From positions 1-38,228 of the forward strand of contig JAQGHG010000013.1 in the NCBI GenBank assembly GCA_028288925.1: 38,228 nucleotides of DNA. The letters run 5' to 3'. The notes under the pieces are model-generated. The model saw nothing but the letters and a program-made list of their open reading frames with translations. It searched no databases and was not told the origin of the DNA. The translations under genes were made by a program, and so were the position numbers. The DNA comes from Patescibacteria group bacterium (GTDB lineage: Bacteria; Patescibacteriota; Saccharimonadia; UBA4664). Shown here one piece after another: positions 8,374 through 15,754 of the stretch; position 1 is the first letter of the stretch; each line of letters opens with the position of its first letter.

Positions 8374-8424
8374 CATGCTCAAACGTAGCGTAAACCCCTC
8401 ATTTAGCGTATAAACATAACTAGT

Positions 8425-10113
8425 ATGAAGTTACAAGCGCGCTTTCTTTTGTTGTATTTATTCCTATTTGGCGCCGTGGCCTCTGTAATCGTACTCCAAC
8501 GGACGCTCGACCTCGACCGTTCCCGCACCGTGCTTCAAAACGAGCTCAAGCAACGCCAAAACTACTTCGAAAAGATCTCCAAAGTCGAAGGCCAGCCCCT
8601 AGAAACCCTTTCAGTCGACTATTCGTTTTGGGATGAGATGGTGAGCTTCATCAAGAAGCGCGATCTCAAATTCGCCACCGACAACATCGACACCGGCCTA
8701 GGTACCTACAACGTCGATATGGCCTGGGTGTACCGGCCCGACAACTCACTCGTCTATTTCAAAGCCGGCGACAACAGCAAATCGCTCCAAAACCTCGATC
8801 TGCCCCCAGCCTTCTTCCGAAAACTCACCACTGACCACTTCGAGCACTTCTTCGTCCAGGAATCAGACGGCCTGCTCGAAATCCGCGCCGCCACCGTTCA
8901 CCCCGGCGACGACTCCGACCGCAAGACCACGCCGCAAGGCTTTTGGCTGGTCGGCCGGTTCTGGGACAACGACGTGCTAAGCGAACTCGGCAACCTTACC
9001 CAGAGTGAGGTCAAGCTAGGGCCGCCGTCCTCCAGCCCTACGGGTGCCATCGGCAAGGATACGGTCACGCTCAGCCGCTCTCTCCAAAGCTGGGACGGCC
9101 ATCCCGTGGCACGCGTCACTTCCAGCGCCAACGTGCCCGTCGTAAAGGACCTCGAAAACCTCTACTACCGTCAGCTCTCCTTGCTACTCATTATTACCGT
9201 CTCTTCGGTGCTCATAATTATTCTCTCCATCTGGCTCCTAGTGCTCAAACCAATCCGGCTCGTCGTTCGCGGCCTCACGAGTCAAAAGCCCGAACTCCTC
9301 GACCGCATGGCCCAAGAAAAAACCGAATTCGGCAGCCTAGCCCAAACCATCCAGCAATTCTACCGCCAGAAGATGACCATCCAAGAATCCGAATTCCTCA
9401 AGAGTAAGCTCGTGGAGCTCAACCGGTCCAAGAGTGAGTTCTTAGCCATCGCCGCGCACGAGCTCAAAGGACCAGTCGGCAATGTCCACATCTTCACCGA
9501 AAACCTCGCCGACCTGCTCAAGGAAGGCACCGGCCAGCAAATCCTACTCACCGAGACCGAACGCATCAGCCAGCAGGCCCGCAAAGCCACCGTCCTCATC
9601 AATGATATGTACCAGGCCAGTAAGGGCGGCCAGGTAATCGAGCTCAACCGCGTCGAATTCGACTTCGACACCTTCATCCACCAAGAGATCGAAAACGCCC
9701 AATATTCCACCCAGCAAAAGATCGTGCTCGAGGGCGCCACAGGACACAAAATCACCAGCGACATGGACCGTCTCAGCCAAGTCATGACCAATCTCATCCG
9801 CAACGCCTCCAAATATTCCCCTAATTCCAGCGTCATCACCGTCCGGCTCAGCTCCAAGAACAATCTGGTAACCGTCGAGGTCGAGGACAGCGGCATGGGC
9901 ATCCCAGCCGCCGAACAGCCCAAAATATTCACCCGCTTCTTCCGCTCCAGCCGCGTCACCCAATCGTACCCTGGGCTGGGATTGGGGCTCTCCGTCTGCC
10001 ACGAGATCATCAAAGCCCTCGATGGTAAAATCTGGCTCATCAGCGAAGTAAACAAGGGCTCACACTTCTATTTCTCCCTGCCTGTCAGCCCCGGCGAACG
10101 CGAACTTTCCTAA
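8425..10113 (+). CDS. Sensor histidine kinase with extracellular CHASE4 domain
   Basis: 562 residues. TM1 at ~5-25; extracytoplasmic CHASE4 domain ~45-200 with the typical SVDYSFWDEM; TM2 ~251-274; linker; HisKA with the H-box SEFLAIAAHELKGP (His345). The HATPase domain has N box VMTNLIRNASKYSP, G1 VEDSGMGIP, F box IFTRFFRS and G2 GLGLGLSV. It autophosphorylates in response to an external signal. Lys replaces the usual Arg after HEL in the H-box. No response regulator lies beside it; the next gene, 18 bases downstream, is a chitosanase. A TATAAA box at 8409-8414 ends ten bases before the ATG, with no Shine-Dalgarno site. The ligand is unknown. Confidence 0.93.
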   Translation: MKLQARFLLLYLFLFGAVASVIVLQRTLDLDRSRTVLQNELKQRQNYFEKISKVEGQPLETLSVDYSFWDEMVSFIKKRDLKFATDNIDTGLGTYNVDMAWVYRPDNSLVYFKAGDNSKSLQNLDLPPAFFRKLTTDHFEHFFVQESDGLLEIRAATVHPGDDSDRKTTPQGFWLVGRFWDNDVLSELGNLTQSEVKLGPPSSSPTGAIGKDTVTLSRSLQSWDGHPVARVTSSANVPVVKDLENLYYRQLSLLLIITVSSVLIIILSIWLLVLKPIRLVVRGLTSQKPELLDRMAQEKTEFGSLAQTIQQFYRQKMTIQESEFLKSKLVELNRSKSEFLAIAAHELKGPVGNVHIFTENLADLLKEGTGQQILLTETERISQQARKATVLINDMYQASKGGQVIELNRVEFDFDTFIHQEIENAQYSTQQKIVLEGATGHKITSDMDRLSQVMTNLIRNASKYSPNSSVITVRLSSKNNLVTVEVEDSGMGIPAAEQPKIFTRFFRSSRVTQSYPGLGLGLSVCHEIIKALDGKIWLISEVNKGSHFYFSLPVSPGERELS

Positions 10114-10131
10114 TCTGATATACTACTGAGC

Positions 10132-11184
10132 ATGAAAAACGATATCAGGCCACCCCGGAGCCACCGGGTAGTTCCAGCCCAACCCACCCCTGTACCCGCG
10201 GCCACACCCATTCACCGCAAGATAATCTTGGTAACCTCGGCCGCATTCGCGCTCATCCTCGTGGTGGCGGTCATAACCACAACCGTCATGGTAACCAACC
10301 AACCCGAGGCGTCAAAAAATCACGCGTCTGCACTGCGCGGCGTAAACCCCTCTTCGGCCCAAGCCGTCCACCCCAAGCGCGGCTCACACAAAAAGCTGAC
10401 CTATATTGCCCCTGGCATTCCCGACCCCGTCGCGAGCATCGCGTCCACGGCCGCTTCGATAGTATTCAATGCCTCCGCCGATCTCACGGACCCGCGCAAG
10501 AAAGACATTGCGATGCAGCTCGTCTCCAGCGCCGAAAACTCCTCCCTCGACTGGAGAGCCCAATACGCCTACATCGAAGACATCAGCGACGGCCGCGGCT
10601 ACACCGGCGGTATCATCGGCTTCACCTCCGGCACTCATGACATGCTGGAGCTCGTGTCGTACTACGCCAAGATCGCGCCGGGCAATATCCTCGCGAAGTA
10701 CATCCCGGCACTGCAAAAAGTCGACGGCACCAGCTCACACGCCGGCCTCGACACCGCTTTCGTCGCCGATTGGAAAACAGCCGCTAAGGATCCCAAATTC
10801 CAAGCCGCCCAAGACTACGAACGCGACACCGTCTACTTCAACCCATCCGTACAGCAGGCCAAGGCCGACGGCCTCAGAGCACTTGGCCAGTTCATGTACT
10901 ACGACGCGATCGTAATGCATGGTCCCGGTAACGACGGAGTAAGCTTCGGCGGCATCCGCGCCACCGCCATGGCCAAGGCCAAGACGCCGGCCCAGGGTGG
11001 CGATGAAACAACCTATCTCAACGCCTTCCTGGCCGCCCGCAAAGCCGCCATGCTTACCGAAGCCGCCCACGACGACACCAGCCGTGTCGACACCCTGCAG
11101 CGCCTATTCCTTACCCAGGACAACCTCGGCCTCAATACGCCCCTCTCTTGGAAGACCTACGGCGACAGCTACACCATCAACTAG
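10132..11184 (+). CDS. Membrane-anchored GH46 chitosanase
   Basis: 350 residues. A cytoplasmic Pro-rich head is followed by one membrane helix (~29-54), a linker (55-112) and a complete glycoside hydrolase 46 domain (~115-350). The active site reads VSSAENSSLDW...YIEDISDGRGYTGGIIGF, with catalytic Glu135 and Asp153, spaced 18 residues as in Streptomyces N174 chitosanase (Glu22, Asp40). From memory the whole domain, including YYDAIVMHGPGND and TPAQGGDETTYL, is very close to that enzyme. It cleaves beta-1,4 bonds in chitosan. The uncleaved-looking signal anchor would hold it on the outer face. A TATACT box (10119-10124) ends seven bases before the ATG. The strong actinobacterial likeness suggests lateral transfer. 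Confidence 0.95.
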   Translation: MKNDIRPPRSHRVVPAQPTPVPAATPIHRKIILVTSAAFALILVVAVITTTVMVTNQPEASKNHASALRGVNPSSAQAVHPKRGSHKKLTYIAPGIPDPVASIASTAASIVFNASADLTDPRKKDIAMQLVSSAENSSLDWRAQYAYIEDISDGRGYTGGIIGFTSGTHDMLELVSYYAKIAPGNILAKYIPALQKVDGTSSHAGLDTAFVADWKTAAKDPKFQAAQDYERDTVYFNPSVQQAKADGLRALGQFMYYDAIVMHGPGNDGVSFGGIRATAMAKAKTPAQGGDETTYLNAFLAARKAAMLTEAAHDDTSRVDTLQRLFLTQDNLGLNTPLSWKTYGDSYTIN

Positions 11185-11201
11185 CCTAAAAAATCAGCTA
11201 G

Positions 11202-11227
11202 CCCCCGACCAATCTCTCGGTCGGGGG
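11202..11227. terminator. Terminator between convergent chitosanase and C26 hydrolase genes
   Basis: A perfect 9-bp GC-rich stem (11202-11210 with 11219-11227) and an 8-base loop. On the minus strand it is followed about nine bases later by TTTTTT, so it fits best as the terminator of the minus-strand hydrolase, but it sits just after the chitosanase stop and may serve both. Confidence 0.8.
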
Positions 11228-11258
11228 CGTGCTTGTGGCCGCATATACGGCGGGGGAG

Positions 11259-11996
11259 TCAGCTCGCGAGCCTAGGACGGATTGCCATACCGGCATCGCG
11301 CCACTTCGCCGACGCCGCGATCAGGCCGGTAAAGAGCGGCCACCAGACCATTGCGGTCCCGCCTACGACGAGCGACTCGGGATGGCATTGGACGCCGAAC
11401 ACAAAAGTCTCGGCATTGGTGCCCTCAAGGGCCTCAGGGACACCGTCACTAGTCCAGCCCACCACGTCGAGCCCCTCGCCTACATAGACGATGGCCTGGC
11501 CATGGTACTCGTTGATATCGGGATCCGGCCCTAGCAGCTTATACAGCCGGGATTCAGGAGCGAGATGCATGCGGTGAGCGATATGGCTGATGTCCTGAGC
11601 CTTCTCGGAAGCGCCATGATCGAGCATCTCGGGATAGGCCGCCGCGGTGATATCCTCGGGCAGACCCCCGCCACGGACCCAGTTTATGACCTGCATTCCG
11701 CGACAAGTGCCGAGAAGAGGCTTACCATCCTCACTGGCCCATGTCACCAGAAGCCGCTCCATACGGTCGCGAGCGCTCGGAGGCGACGCTATATTCTCGC
11801 CACCGGCCAGAATGATGCCGTCCAAGAGGTCGTACAGCTCACGCAGCACTTCCTCGTCATCGATGAGCGGCAAGATGACGGGCACACCCCCCGCGAGCAA
11901 GACAGCCCGGACATACGTATCATTTTGCCCGTTCTGGAGCGGCGCCCACGGTTCGTGGCAAATGCTGTTGGGCGTTATGCCAATGATCGGTCTCAT
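11259..11996 (-). CDS. Class-I glutamine-amidotransferase-like hydrolase (peptidase C26)
   Basis: 245 residues. The nucleophile elbow LLGTCRGMQ places Cys98; the His-Glu pair is in GVQCHPES (His205, Glu207). DGIILAGGENI and the INEYHGQA segment are typical of gamma-glutamyl-GABA hydrolase (PuuD)-like enzymes, which cleave gamma-glutamyl amides. The true substrate is uncertain; in a reduced genome it may act on peptidoglycan-derived or scavenged gamma-glutamyl compounds. A strong GGAGG-type site lies upstream of the ATG, and an imperfect 29-base inverted repeat (12028-12056) precedes it. No amidotransferase partner domain is present. Its normal leader differs from the leaderless neighbours, possibly a sign of acquisition. 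Confidence 0.9.
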   Translation of the reverse strand: MRPIIGITPNSICHEPWAPLQNGQNDTYVRAVLLAGGVPVILPLIDDEEVLRELYDLLDGIILAGGENIASPPSARDRMERLLVTWASEDGKPLLGTCRGMQVINWVRGGGLPEDITAAAYPEMLDHGASEKAQDISHIAHRMHLAPESRLYKLLGPDPDINEYHGQAIVYVGEGLDVVGWTSDGVPEALEGTNAETFVFGVQCHPESLVVGGTAMVWWPLFTGLIAASAKWRDAGMAIRPRLAS

Positions 11997-12027
11997 AGCC
12001 TCGTAGCCCCCCCTCCAGTTTGATATT

Positions 12028-12056
12028 TTAAGAGCACGCCGGTTGGCGAGCCTTAA
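12028..12056. promoter_or_regulatory. Imperfect inverted repeat upstream of the C26 hydrolase gene
   Basis: Arms TTAAGAGCACGCC (12028-12040) and GGCGAGCCTTAA (12045-12056) match with one bulge and one mismatch around GGTT. It lies 32-60 bases upstream of the start, where an operator or leader hairpin would be expected. Confidence 0.4.
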
Positions 12057-12081
12057 TCTTACCAGATGTCAAAGCATAACA

Positions 12082-12120
12082 ACTAAGCCCCCAGCAACCT
12101 TGCGATTGTGGGGACTTAGT
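12082..12120 (-). terminator. Hairpin terminator after the LPDTG protein gene
   Basis: ACTAAG-C-CCCC (12082-12092) pairs with GGGG-A-CTTAGT (12110-12120), giving ten pairs and one mismatch around a 17-base loop. It lies about 30 bases past the minus-strand stop codon. The T-rich tail is weak, so efficiency is uncertain. Confidence 0.6.
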
Positions 12121-12147
12121 GTGAATAAGCTTAGATTGTTCTAAAAC

Positions 12148-12852
12148 TTAGCGAGCGCGACGGCTGCGCAGGTAGCCAATGGCCGCGGTGGTCATGGCGC
12201 CAAAGCCGATGAGCCCGGAGATACCAGCACCAGTGTCAGGCAGGGTAGAAGTACCCAAGACCTGAGGAGTGGGCGTAGGAGTAGGGACGGGGGTAGGGAT
12301 CGGTGTCGGTGTGGGGGTAGGGGTGGGTGTCGGTGTCGGAGTCGGAACCGCGCAGACCTTCGAGCCACCATTGCTGTGCACGATCAGGGCGCCCGGAGTC
12401 ATCGTCTTCGGGTATTCGGGCAGTGTGCCCTGGCCGGGAGTACCGTCGTAGCGCAGACCGTTACCATACAGGTCGGTCTGGTAGAAGCAAGCGGCGCCAG
12501 GCAGTTGAACGGTCAGAACGGCCGAAGTCTTAGCGTTGGTCAAAGTCACCGACTGATGATCCACTAAGACCTGCTTGCCGGAGGTGGCCCAGGTAGCGCC
12601 GTCGGTAGTATAGGCGTTGAGCGAGAAAGTCTTGCTCACACCGTTACACAGCGGCATCGAGCCGACGTAAGCCACTTTGGCCGAAGTATGAGAACCAGCC
12701 AAGTACTGGCCGGTGAAGTTACCGGCAACCGGGGCGGCGTTACAGGCCGGAGCAGTAGTAGCACTGGCGCTAGCAGGAAGTACGAGGGCGTACATCGAGC
12801 CGGCAACCGCTACTGAAAGACTGGCAAATTTAATAGCATTAGTGTAGTTCAT
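12148..12852 (-). CDS. Secreted LPXTG-type cell-wall-anchored protein
   Basis: 234 residues. A signal peptide (~1-30, ending LPASASA) is followed by a compact Cys-containing domain (Cys37, 69, 122, 167, likely two disulfides) at ~35-168. A (Pro-Thr)n spacer follows at ~170-197, then LPDTG (204-208), a membrane helix (~212-228) and the basic tail RSRRAR. This is a complete sortase sorting signal; the sortase gene lies 1.7 kb away at 14525. The N-terminal domain is unfamiliar; it could be an adhesin head. Expression has a textbook promoter (12899-12927) and a GGAG site nine bases before the ATG, unlike most neighbours, suggesting strong expression. Confidence 0.92.
   Translation of the reverse strand: MNYTNAIKFASLSVAVAGSMYALVLPASASATTAPACNAAPVAGNFTGQYLAGSHTSAKVAYVGSMPLCNGVSKTFSLNAYTTDGATWATSGKQVLVDHQSVTLTNAKTSAVLTVQLPGAACFYQTDLYGNGLRYDGTPGQGTLPEYPKTMTPGALIVHSNGGSKVCAVPTPTPTPTPTPTPTPIPTPVPTPTPTPQVLGTSTLPDTGAGISGLIGFGAMTTAAIGYLRSRRAR
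12263..12348. repeat. Degenerate 6-bp coding repeats for the Pro-Thr spacer
   Basis: The stretch consists of repeated GGNGTN units on the plus strand, read as (Pro-Thr) codons in the minus-strand surface protein. The unit is a multiple of three, so changes in copy number would alter spacer length without shifting frame. Confidence 0.8.
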
Positions 12853-12898
12853 TTAGAAAATCTCCTATCGGCACAACACCGAAAATTAGTCGAGAGCA

Positions 12899-12927
12899 AA
12901 TATAACACATGTGCTTGCTTATGTCAA
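12899..12927 (-). promoter_or_regulatory. Canonical sigma-70-type promoter of the LPDTG gene
   Basis: On the minus strand, TTGACA (12927-12922) is followed by a 17-base spacer and TATATT (12904-12899). Predicted transcription start is near 12892, about 40 bases before the ATG, with a GGAG ribosome site. It is one of the two best -35/-10 pairs I found in the window. Confidence 0.85.
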
Positions 12928-13075
12928 TACATCTGCGGAACGAAGCGCTCAATGAAGCGGCCAAAGCCGTGGTCCCGAGGGTGAGGTTCAACTAATCCAA
13001 AAAAAAAAGCTGCATTGCTGATACGCCACCGTCAACGATGTTCAAACTACGATTAAGCAGGATAATGGAAAGTTA

Positions 13076-13594
13076 TTAACTCGATGATGCCGTCTTAGCA
13101 GGCACGCCTGCATTGAGGAGTATTTTCGCTTTGCCATATTCGCGCCATATGAGCCACAAAATAAACACATCAAATATGGTAAGTAGGATCATGCCAATAG
13201 ATGGACTAACAAAAAAGATAGTATAGAGCTGATATAGCATGAATAGCCCGAGTGTTATCAGGGAAAAAGGATAAGCCCATAGCAGGTTACGCAGTATGCC
13301 AATGACGGCAATAAGTTTGATAAAGGCATGAATCCATAGATAGGCGATAATAAATGCTTTATTACCGGATCCAAGATGCTGCGTAGAATGGAGTAATATT
13401 GTGGCAATTTTATCGTGAGGATCTTCTAGAAGTTCCTTTTGGGTCAAAAATGCGATGAATCTACGTATTTGAGAGGTGTCGACGAAAAATAATAGGAAGC
13501 CCCCAATAAACTCGAGTGCGCCACTTATTCCTTTTACGATGATTCCGCCTTCAAAGACCTTATCTAGAAGGGATGAAGGGTGGTACCAGCTCAC
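13076..13594 (-). CDS. DUF2127 family membrane protein
   Basis: 172 residues. LLDKVFEGGIIVKGISGALEFIGGFLLFFV at the N-terminus and KAFIIAYLWIHAFIKLIAVIGILRNLLWAYP in the middle are the recognised DUF2127 blocks; four membrane helices are predicted (~17-38, 85-107, 110-130, 135-155). The family has no known function. Its start overlaps the stop of the 61-residue gene by four bases (ATGA), so they are translated together. Codon use is clearly more AT-rich than in the flanking genes, so the pair may be a recent arrival. A run of ten A (12999-13008) lies downstream but without a good stem. Confidence 0.82.
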   Translation of the reverse strand: MSWYHPSSLLDKVFEGGIIVKGISGALEFIGGFLLFFVDTSQIRRFIAFLTQKELLEDPHDKIATILLHSTQHLGSGNKAFIIAYLWIHAFIKLIAVIGILRNLLWAYPFSLITLGLFMLYQLYTIFFVSPSIGMILLTIFDVFILWLIWREYGKAKILLNAGVPAKTASSS

Positions 13595-13776
13595 GGTCTA
13601 TACACCCTAGCCGCCAGGTGCGGTGTCACAAGATAAGCAAAAACGCCGCCGATAACCGCGAACCCGATGCTTCCAATAATATCTAATAGACCCACACCAA
13701 GCTTGCGAATAGCTAGCTTGAGCTTTGCAACTACTAAATATAAGTACTTGGCAATTAATACAATCAATAAGTTCAT
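13591..13776 (-). CDS. Small membrane protein upstream of the DUF2127 gene
   Basis: 61 residues with two hydrophobic segments (~1-17 and ~28-52), separated by a basic stretch (KLKLAIRKLG), and a basic C-terminus. It is probably a two-helix membrane protein. No family recognised. The stop overlaps the DUF2127 start by four bases. A TATACT box (13783-13788, minus strand) ends exactly six bases before the ATG, with no ribosome-binding site, indicating leaderless translation. It may be a subunit of the DUF2127 protein, given the coupling; that is inference. Confidence 0.65.
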   Translation of the reverse strand: MNLLIVLIAKYLYLVVAKLKLAIRKLGVGLLDIIGSIGFAVIGGVFAYLVTPHLAARVYRP

Positions 13777-13814
13777 TTCATAAGTATAGCTTGTTTGAGA
13801 AGTAATTGAGATGC

Positions 13815-13895
13815 GAGTAACACCCCTCTGAAGGCGTTATTCTAGTTCGAGCCGTATGGTACACCACAGTATCGGATGTTCGAACCAATATACGG
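13815..13895. other. Intergenic region with two hairpins, no gene
   Basis: Two inverted repeats: 13815-13824 with 13833-13842 (nine of ten pairs in RNA), and CCGTAT 13852-13857 with ATACGG 13890-13895, the latter containing a GGT/ACC inner pair. Neither has a U tract. They lie between two minus-strand genes and could stop or stabilise transcripts. Confidence 0.4.
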
Positions 13896-13909
13896 AAATC
13901 CAGCACGTG

Positions 13910-14254
13910 CTAGCTACCGAACGGAAGGTTAATCAGTGCCTGGAACACCATTTCACCCAGCAATTCTAGAATCTTAATATTTGACCATCGAAGCGAGCAG
14001 AGAACATTATGCCAAAATAGCATGCGTCCAAGAGTTAGCAGTGCAATCGGAACAAGAAAGATGGCAAGCGTCACCAGGCCCTCAATGCGACTCTGAAAAT
14101 GCCACCATACGGCGAGCGCAGCTATCACTCCGACGATAGGAACAAGCAGATGGAGCCGATAGATATGTAATTGCCCTTGCTTGATGCTCCTACGCTTACA
14201 GATGCAAGAATCATAGTCGTTTGTGTGTGGGTCTTCATAGTATTGGGCCTTCAC
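13910..14254 (-). CDS. Small membrane protein, unknown
   Basis: 114 residues from a GTG start at 14254 with a good GGGAGG site eight bases upstream and a TATGAT box further up. The N-terminus is polar and holds two cysteines (YDSCICKRR), then two membrane helices (~35-52 and ~60-82), and a C-terminal amphipathic part with LRWSNIKILELLGEMVF. I recognise no family. The CxC followed by basic residues could be a small metal or lipid site, but one motif is not enough to claim it. AT-rich relative to the sortase gene. Confidence 0.55.
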   Translation of the reverse strand: MKAQYYEDPHTNDYDSCICKRRSIKQGQLHIYRLHLLVPIVGVIAALAVWWHFQSRIEGLVTLAIFLVPIALLTLGRMLFWHNVLCSLRWSNIKILELLGEMVFQALINLPFGS

Positions 14255-14371
14255 GTCTGAGCCCTCCCATCCTTCGTTACGAATATCATAGCAAACGAAA
14301 AAACGACACTTCTCATCCCACTAGTTCGAATGCCCCCGATTTACCCCATATCGGACTCGGACCACAGTAAT

Positions 14372-14395
14372 CAAAATAAGGGCTCACACAAGCCC
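14372..14395 (-). terminator. Terminator of the tRNA-Leu gene
   Basis: On the minus strand, GGGCT - TGTGTG - AGCCC (14395-14380) is followed by TTATTTTG (14379-14372). It lies 21 bases past the tRNA 3' end. Confidence 0.75.
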
Positions 14396-14415
14396 AAAGA
14401 TAAGCATAAGTTCAA

Positions 14416-14502
14416 TGGTACCGCTGGTCGGGCTCGAACCGACACGCTATTGCTAGCACGGGATTTTGAGTCCCGCGTGTCTACCAATTCCACCACAGCG
14501 GC
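14416..14502 (-). tRNA. tRNA-Leu(CAA), with encoded CCA
   Basis: Minus-strand sequence folds as a class II tRNA. Acceptor GCCGCTG pairs with CAGCGGT (first pair G-U). The D loop has TTGGTAGA, the anticodon stem is CGGGA/TCCCG with loop CTCAAAA (anticodon CAA, decoding UUG). A long variable arm (TGCTAGCAATAGC) and T arm GTCGG-TTCGAGC-CCGAC follow. Discriminator A and a genome-encoded CCA (14418-14416) complete it. The Leu identity rests on the anticodon, long arm and A73. Confidence 0.95.
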
Positions 14503-14505
14503 GAA

Positions 14506-14518
14506 TTATGTCATAATA
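14506..14518. promoter_or_regulatory. Shared divergent promoter of tRNA-Leu and sortase genes
   Basis: Only 22 bases separate the tRNA 5' end (14502) and the sortase ATG (14525). They contain the palindrome TTATG-T-CATAA (14506-14516). Read rightwards, CATAAT (14512-14517) ends seven bases before the sortase ATG; read leftwards, TATTAT (14518-14513) is placed to start RNA just before the tRNA. The two -10 boxes overlap. Confidence 0.65.
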
Positions 14519-14524
14519 CCACAT

Positions 14525-15589
14525 ATGGCATCAGAATTAGATACCTTAAATATCGGCTCGATCCGCCTGCGCAAGGAATTCCCCGTAGCCGATGTCCAAT
14601 CCGCCCAAGGACAGCGGCTGTTCGAGCCGGCCAATCATCCCGTGGCGGCCGAGGCGGCGCGCGCCCGCATTGCGGCGCTCCCCGAGCGCCATCCGCTGCC
14701 GCACCCCGAAACGGTACCGGCCACACCCACAGCGGATCTCATCACCGACAAAGCTACCTTGGCCAAACAAGCCAAGGCCGAGCCTATCGTGACCGGCCCC
14801 AAGATCCCTTCGGCGCTGCAGCCTCTAGTAATGGCCATCGGGATCTTTGCGCTGGTACTGCTGTTATTCAAAGCGCCGGTGGTCCTGAGCCAGCTCGGCT
14901 ACAGCCTGGGCTCCAAGCCGGCGCCGGCCGCCAACATACCACCGATAGCCGCCTCCGAAGTAGTACCCGCCGCCAACACCCTTAGCATCCCCAAGATCAA
15001 TATCCAGGCGCCGGTAATCTACGAACCCAGCGTCAAAGAAGCCGACGTGCAGCGCGCCCTCCAGAGCGGTGTGGTGCACTATGGCAACACCGCCGCGCCG
15101 GGCCAAACCGGCAATGTAGCGCTCTTCGGCCACTCCTCCAACGATTGGTGGGAGCCGGGCAACTTCAAGTTTGTGTTTGTACTGCTAGATAAGCTCGCGC
15201 CCGGCGACCGCATCACCATGGACTACAACTCCCAGCGCTTCGTCTACGAAGTCACCGGCAGCCGGATAGTCGAGCCGACGGCCGTCGACGTGCTCAACCC
15301 CACGGCCGAGCCCACCCTTACCCTCATTACCTGTACGCCACCCGGCACCTCATTGCGCCGTCTGGTGGTAACGGCCAAGCAGGTCAGCCCTGACCCGCAC
15401 CACGCCACCGTCGCTCAGACCGCTCCCGCCGCCGGCTCAGGCAACAGCCTGCCCAGCTCCGCGCCAGGCTTCTTTACCCAGATCCAGACGGCTTGGAACG
15501 GGGTGGTACACGGCTTCAAGTCGCTGTTTGGCGGCGATAACGCCGGCCCGGCCGTTACCGGCGACGGCCAGCTCCCCGCTATTAAATAA
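14525..15589 (+). CDS. Sortase (transpeptidase), membrane anchored
   Basis: 354 residues from the ATG at 14525; the longer reading from 14330 runs through the tRNA and is rejected. A long cytoplasmic head (1-99) is followed by one membrane helix (~100-122) and the sortase domain (~150-290) with SIPKINIQAPV. Catalytic His203 is in LFGHSS, Cys270 in LTLITCTPPGT, and Arg278 or Arg279 in SLRRLVV. It cleaves LPXTG-like signals and joins the protein to the wall; the LPDTG protein at 12148 is the evident substrate. A C-terminal 65-residue Ala/Pro-rich tail is unusual. Expression is probably leaderless from CATAAT at 14512-14517. Class resembles D/E, uncertain. Confidence 0.93.
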   Translation: MASELDTLNIGSIRLRKEFPVADVQSAQGQRLFEPANHPVAAEAARARIAALPERHPLPHPETVPATPTADLITDKATLAKQAKAEPIVTGPKIPSALQPLVMAIGIFALVLLLFKAPVVLSQLGYSLGSKPAPAANIPPIAASEVVPAANTLSIPKINIQAPVIYEPSVKEADVQRALQSGVVHYGNTAAPGQTGNVALFGHSSNDWWEPGNFKFVFVLLDKLAPGDRITMDYNSQRFVYEVTGSRIVEPTAVDVLNPTAEPTLTLITCTPPGTSLRRLVVTAKQVSPDPHHATVAQTAPAAGSGNSLPSSAPGFFTQIQTAWNGVVHGFKSLFGGDNAGPAVTGDGQLPAIK

Positions 15590-15622
15590 CGTGGTCGGAG
15601 GGGGGGGAGACACAGCCCGCAA

Positions 15623-15662
15623 TTTTACTTAGATTATCAATGCATCGAGAATCTAAGTAAAA
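15623..15662. repeat. Perfect 13-bp inverted repeat
   Basis: TTTTACTTAGATT (15623-15635) and its exact complement (15650-15662) flank a 14-base loop, between convergent sortase and PEGA genes. It is AT-rich in a GC-rich setting. It may act as a bidirectional terminator: on each strand the stem ends in TTTT or AAAA. A short coding-like stretch (IQRIINQLKD and stop, ~15722-15754) follows but has no start. Confidence 0.75.
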
Positions 15663-15754
15663 CAGACTACCCCATACGCCTTCCCCGCTTGCCAAAGCTC
15701 TGACTAACGATAAAGTCCCACCGAAATCCAACGCATCATCAATCAGCTCAAAGA

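Noticed and set aside
8388-8400. Thirteen-base GCGTAAACCCCTC shared with the chitosanase coding region near 10340
   Set aside because: A repeat of this length is expected by chance in a 38-kb window.
12999-13008. Run of ten A as terminator of the DUF2127 transcript
   Set aside because: No convincing stem is next to it on the minus strand.
13875-13890. TTCGAAC T-loop-like sequence suggesting a tRNA
   Set aside because: No acceptor stem, anticodon arm or CCA could be placed around it on either strand.
14330-14524. N-terminal extension of the sortase gene
   Set aside because: It runs through the tRNA-Leu gene and has no start signals; the 14525 ATG has a -10 box at the expected distance.
15705-15754. 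Possible small gene or remnant ending IQRIINQLKD
   Set aside because: It has an in-frame stop just upstream and no start codon; too short to claim as a pseudogene.
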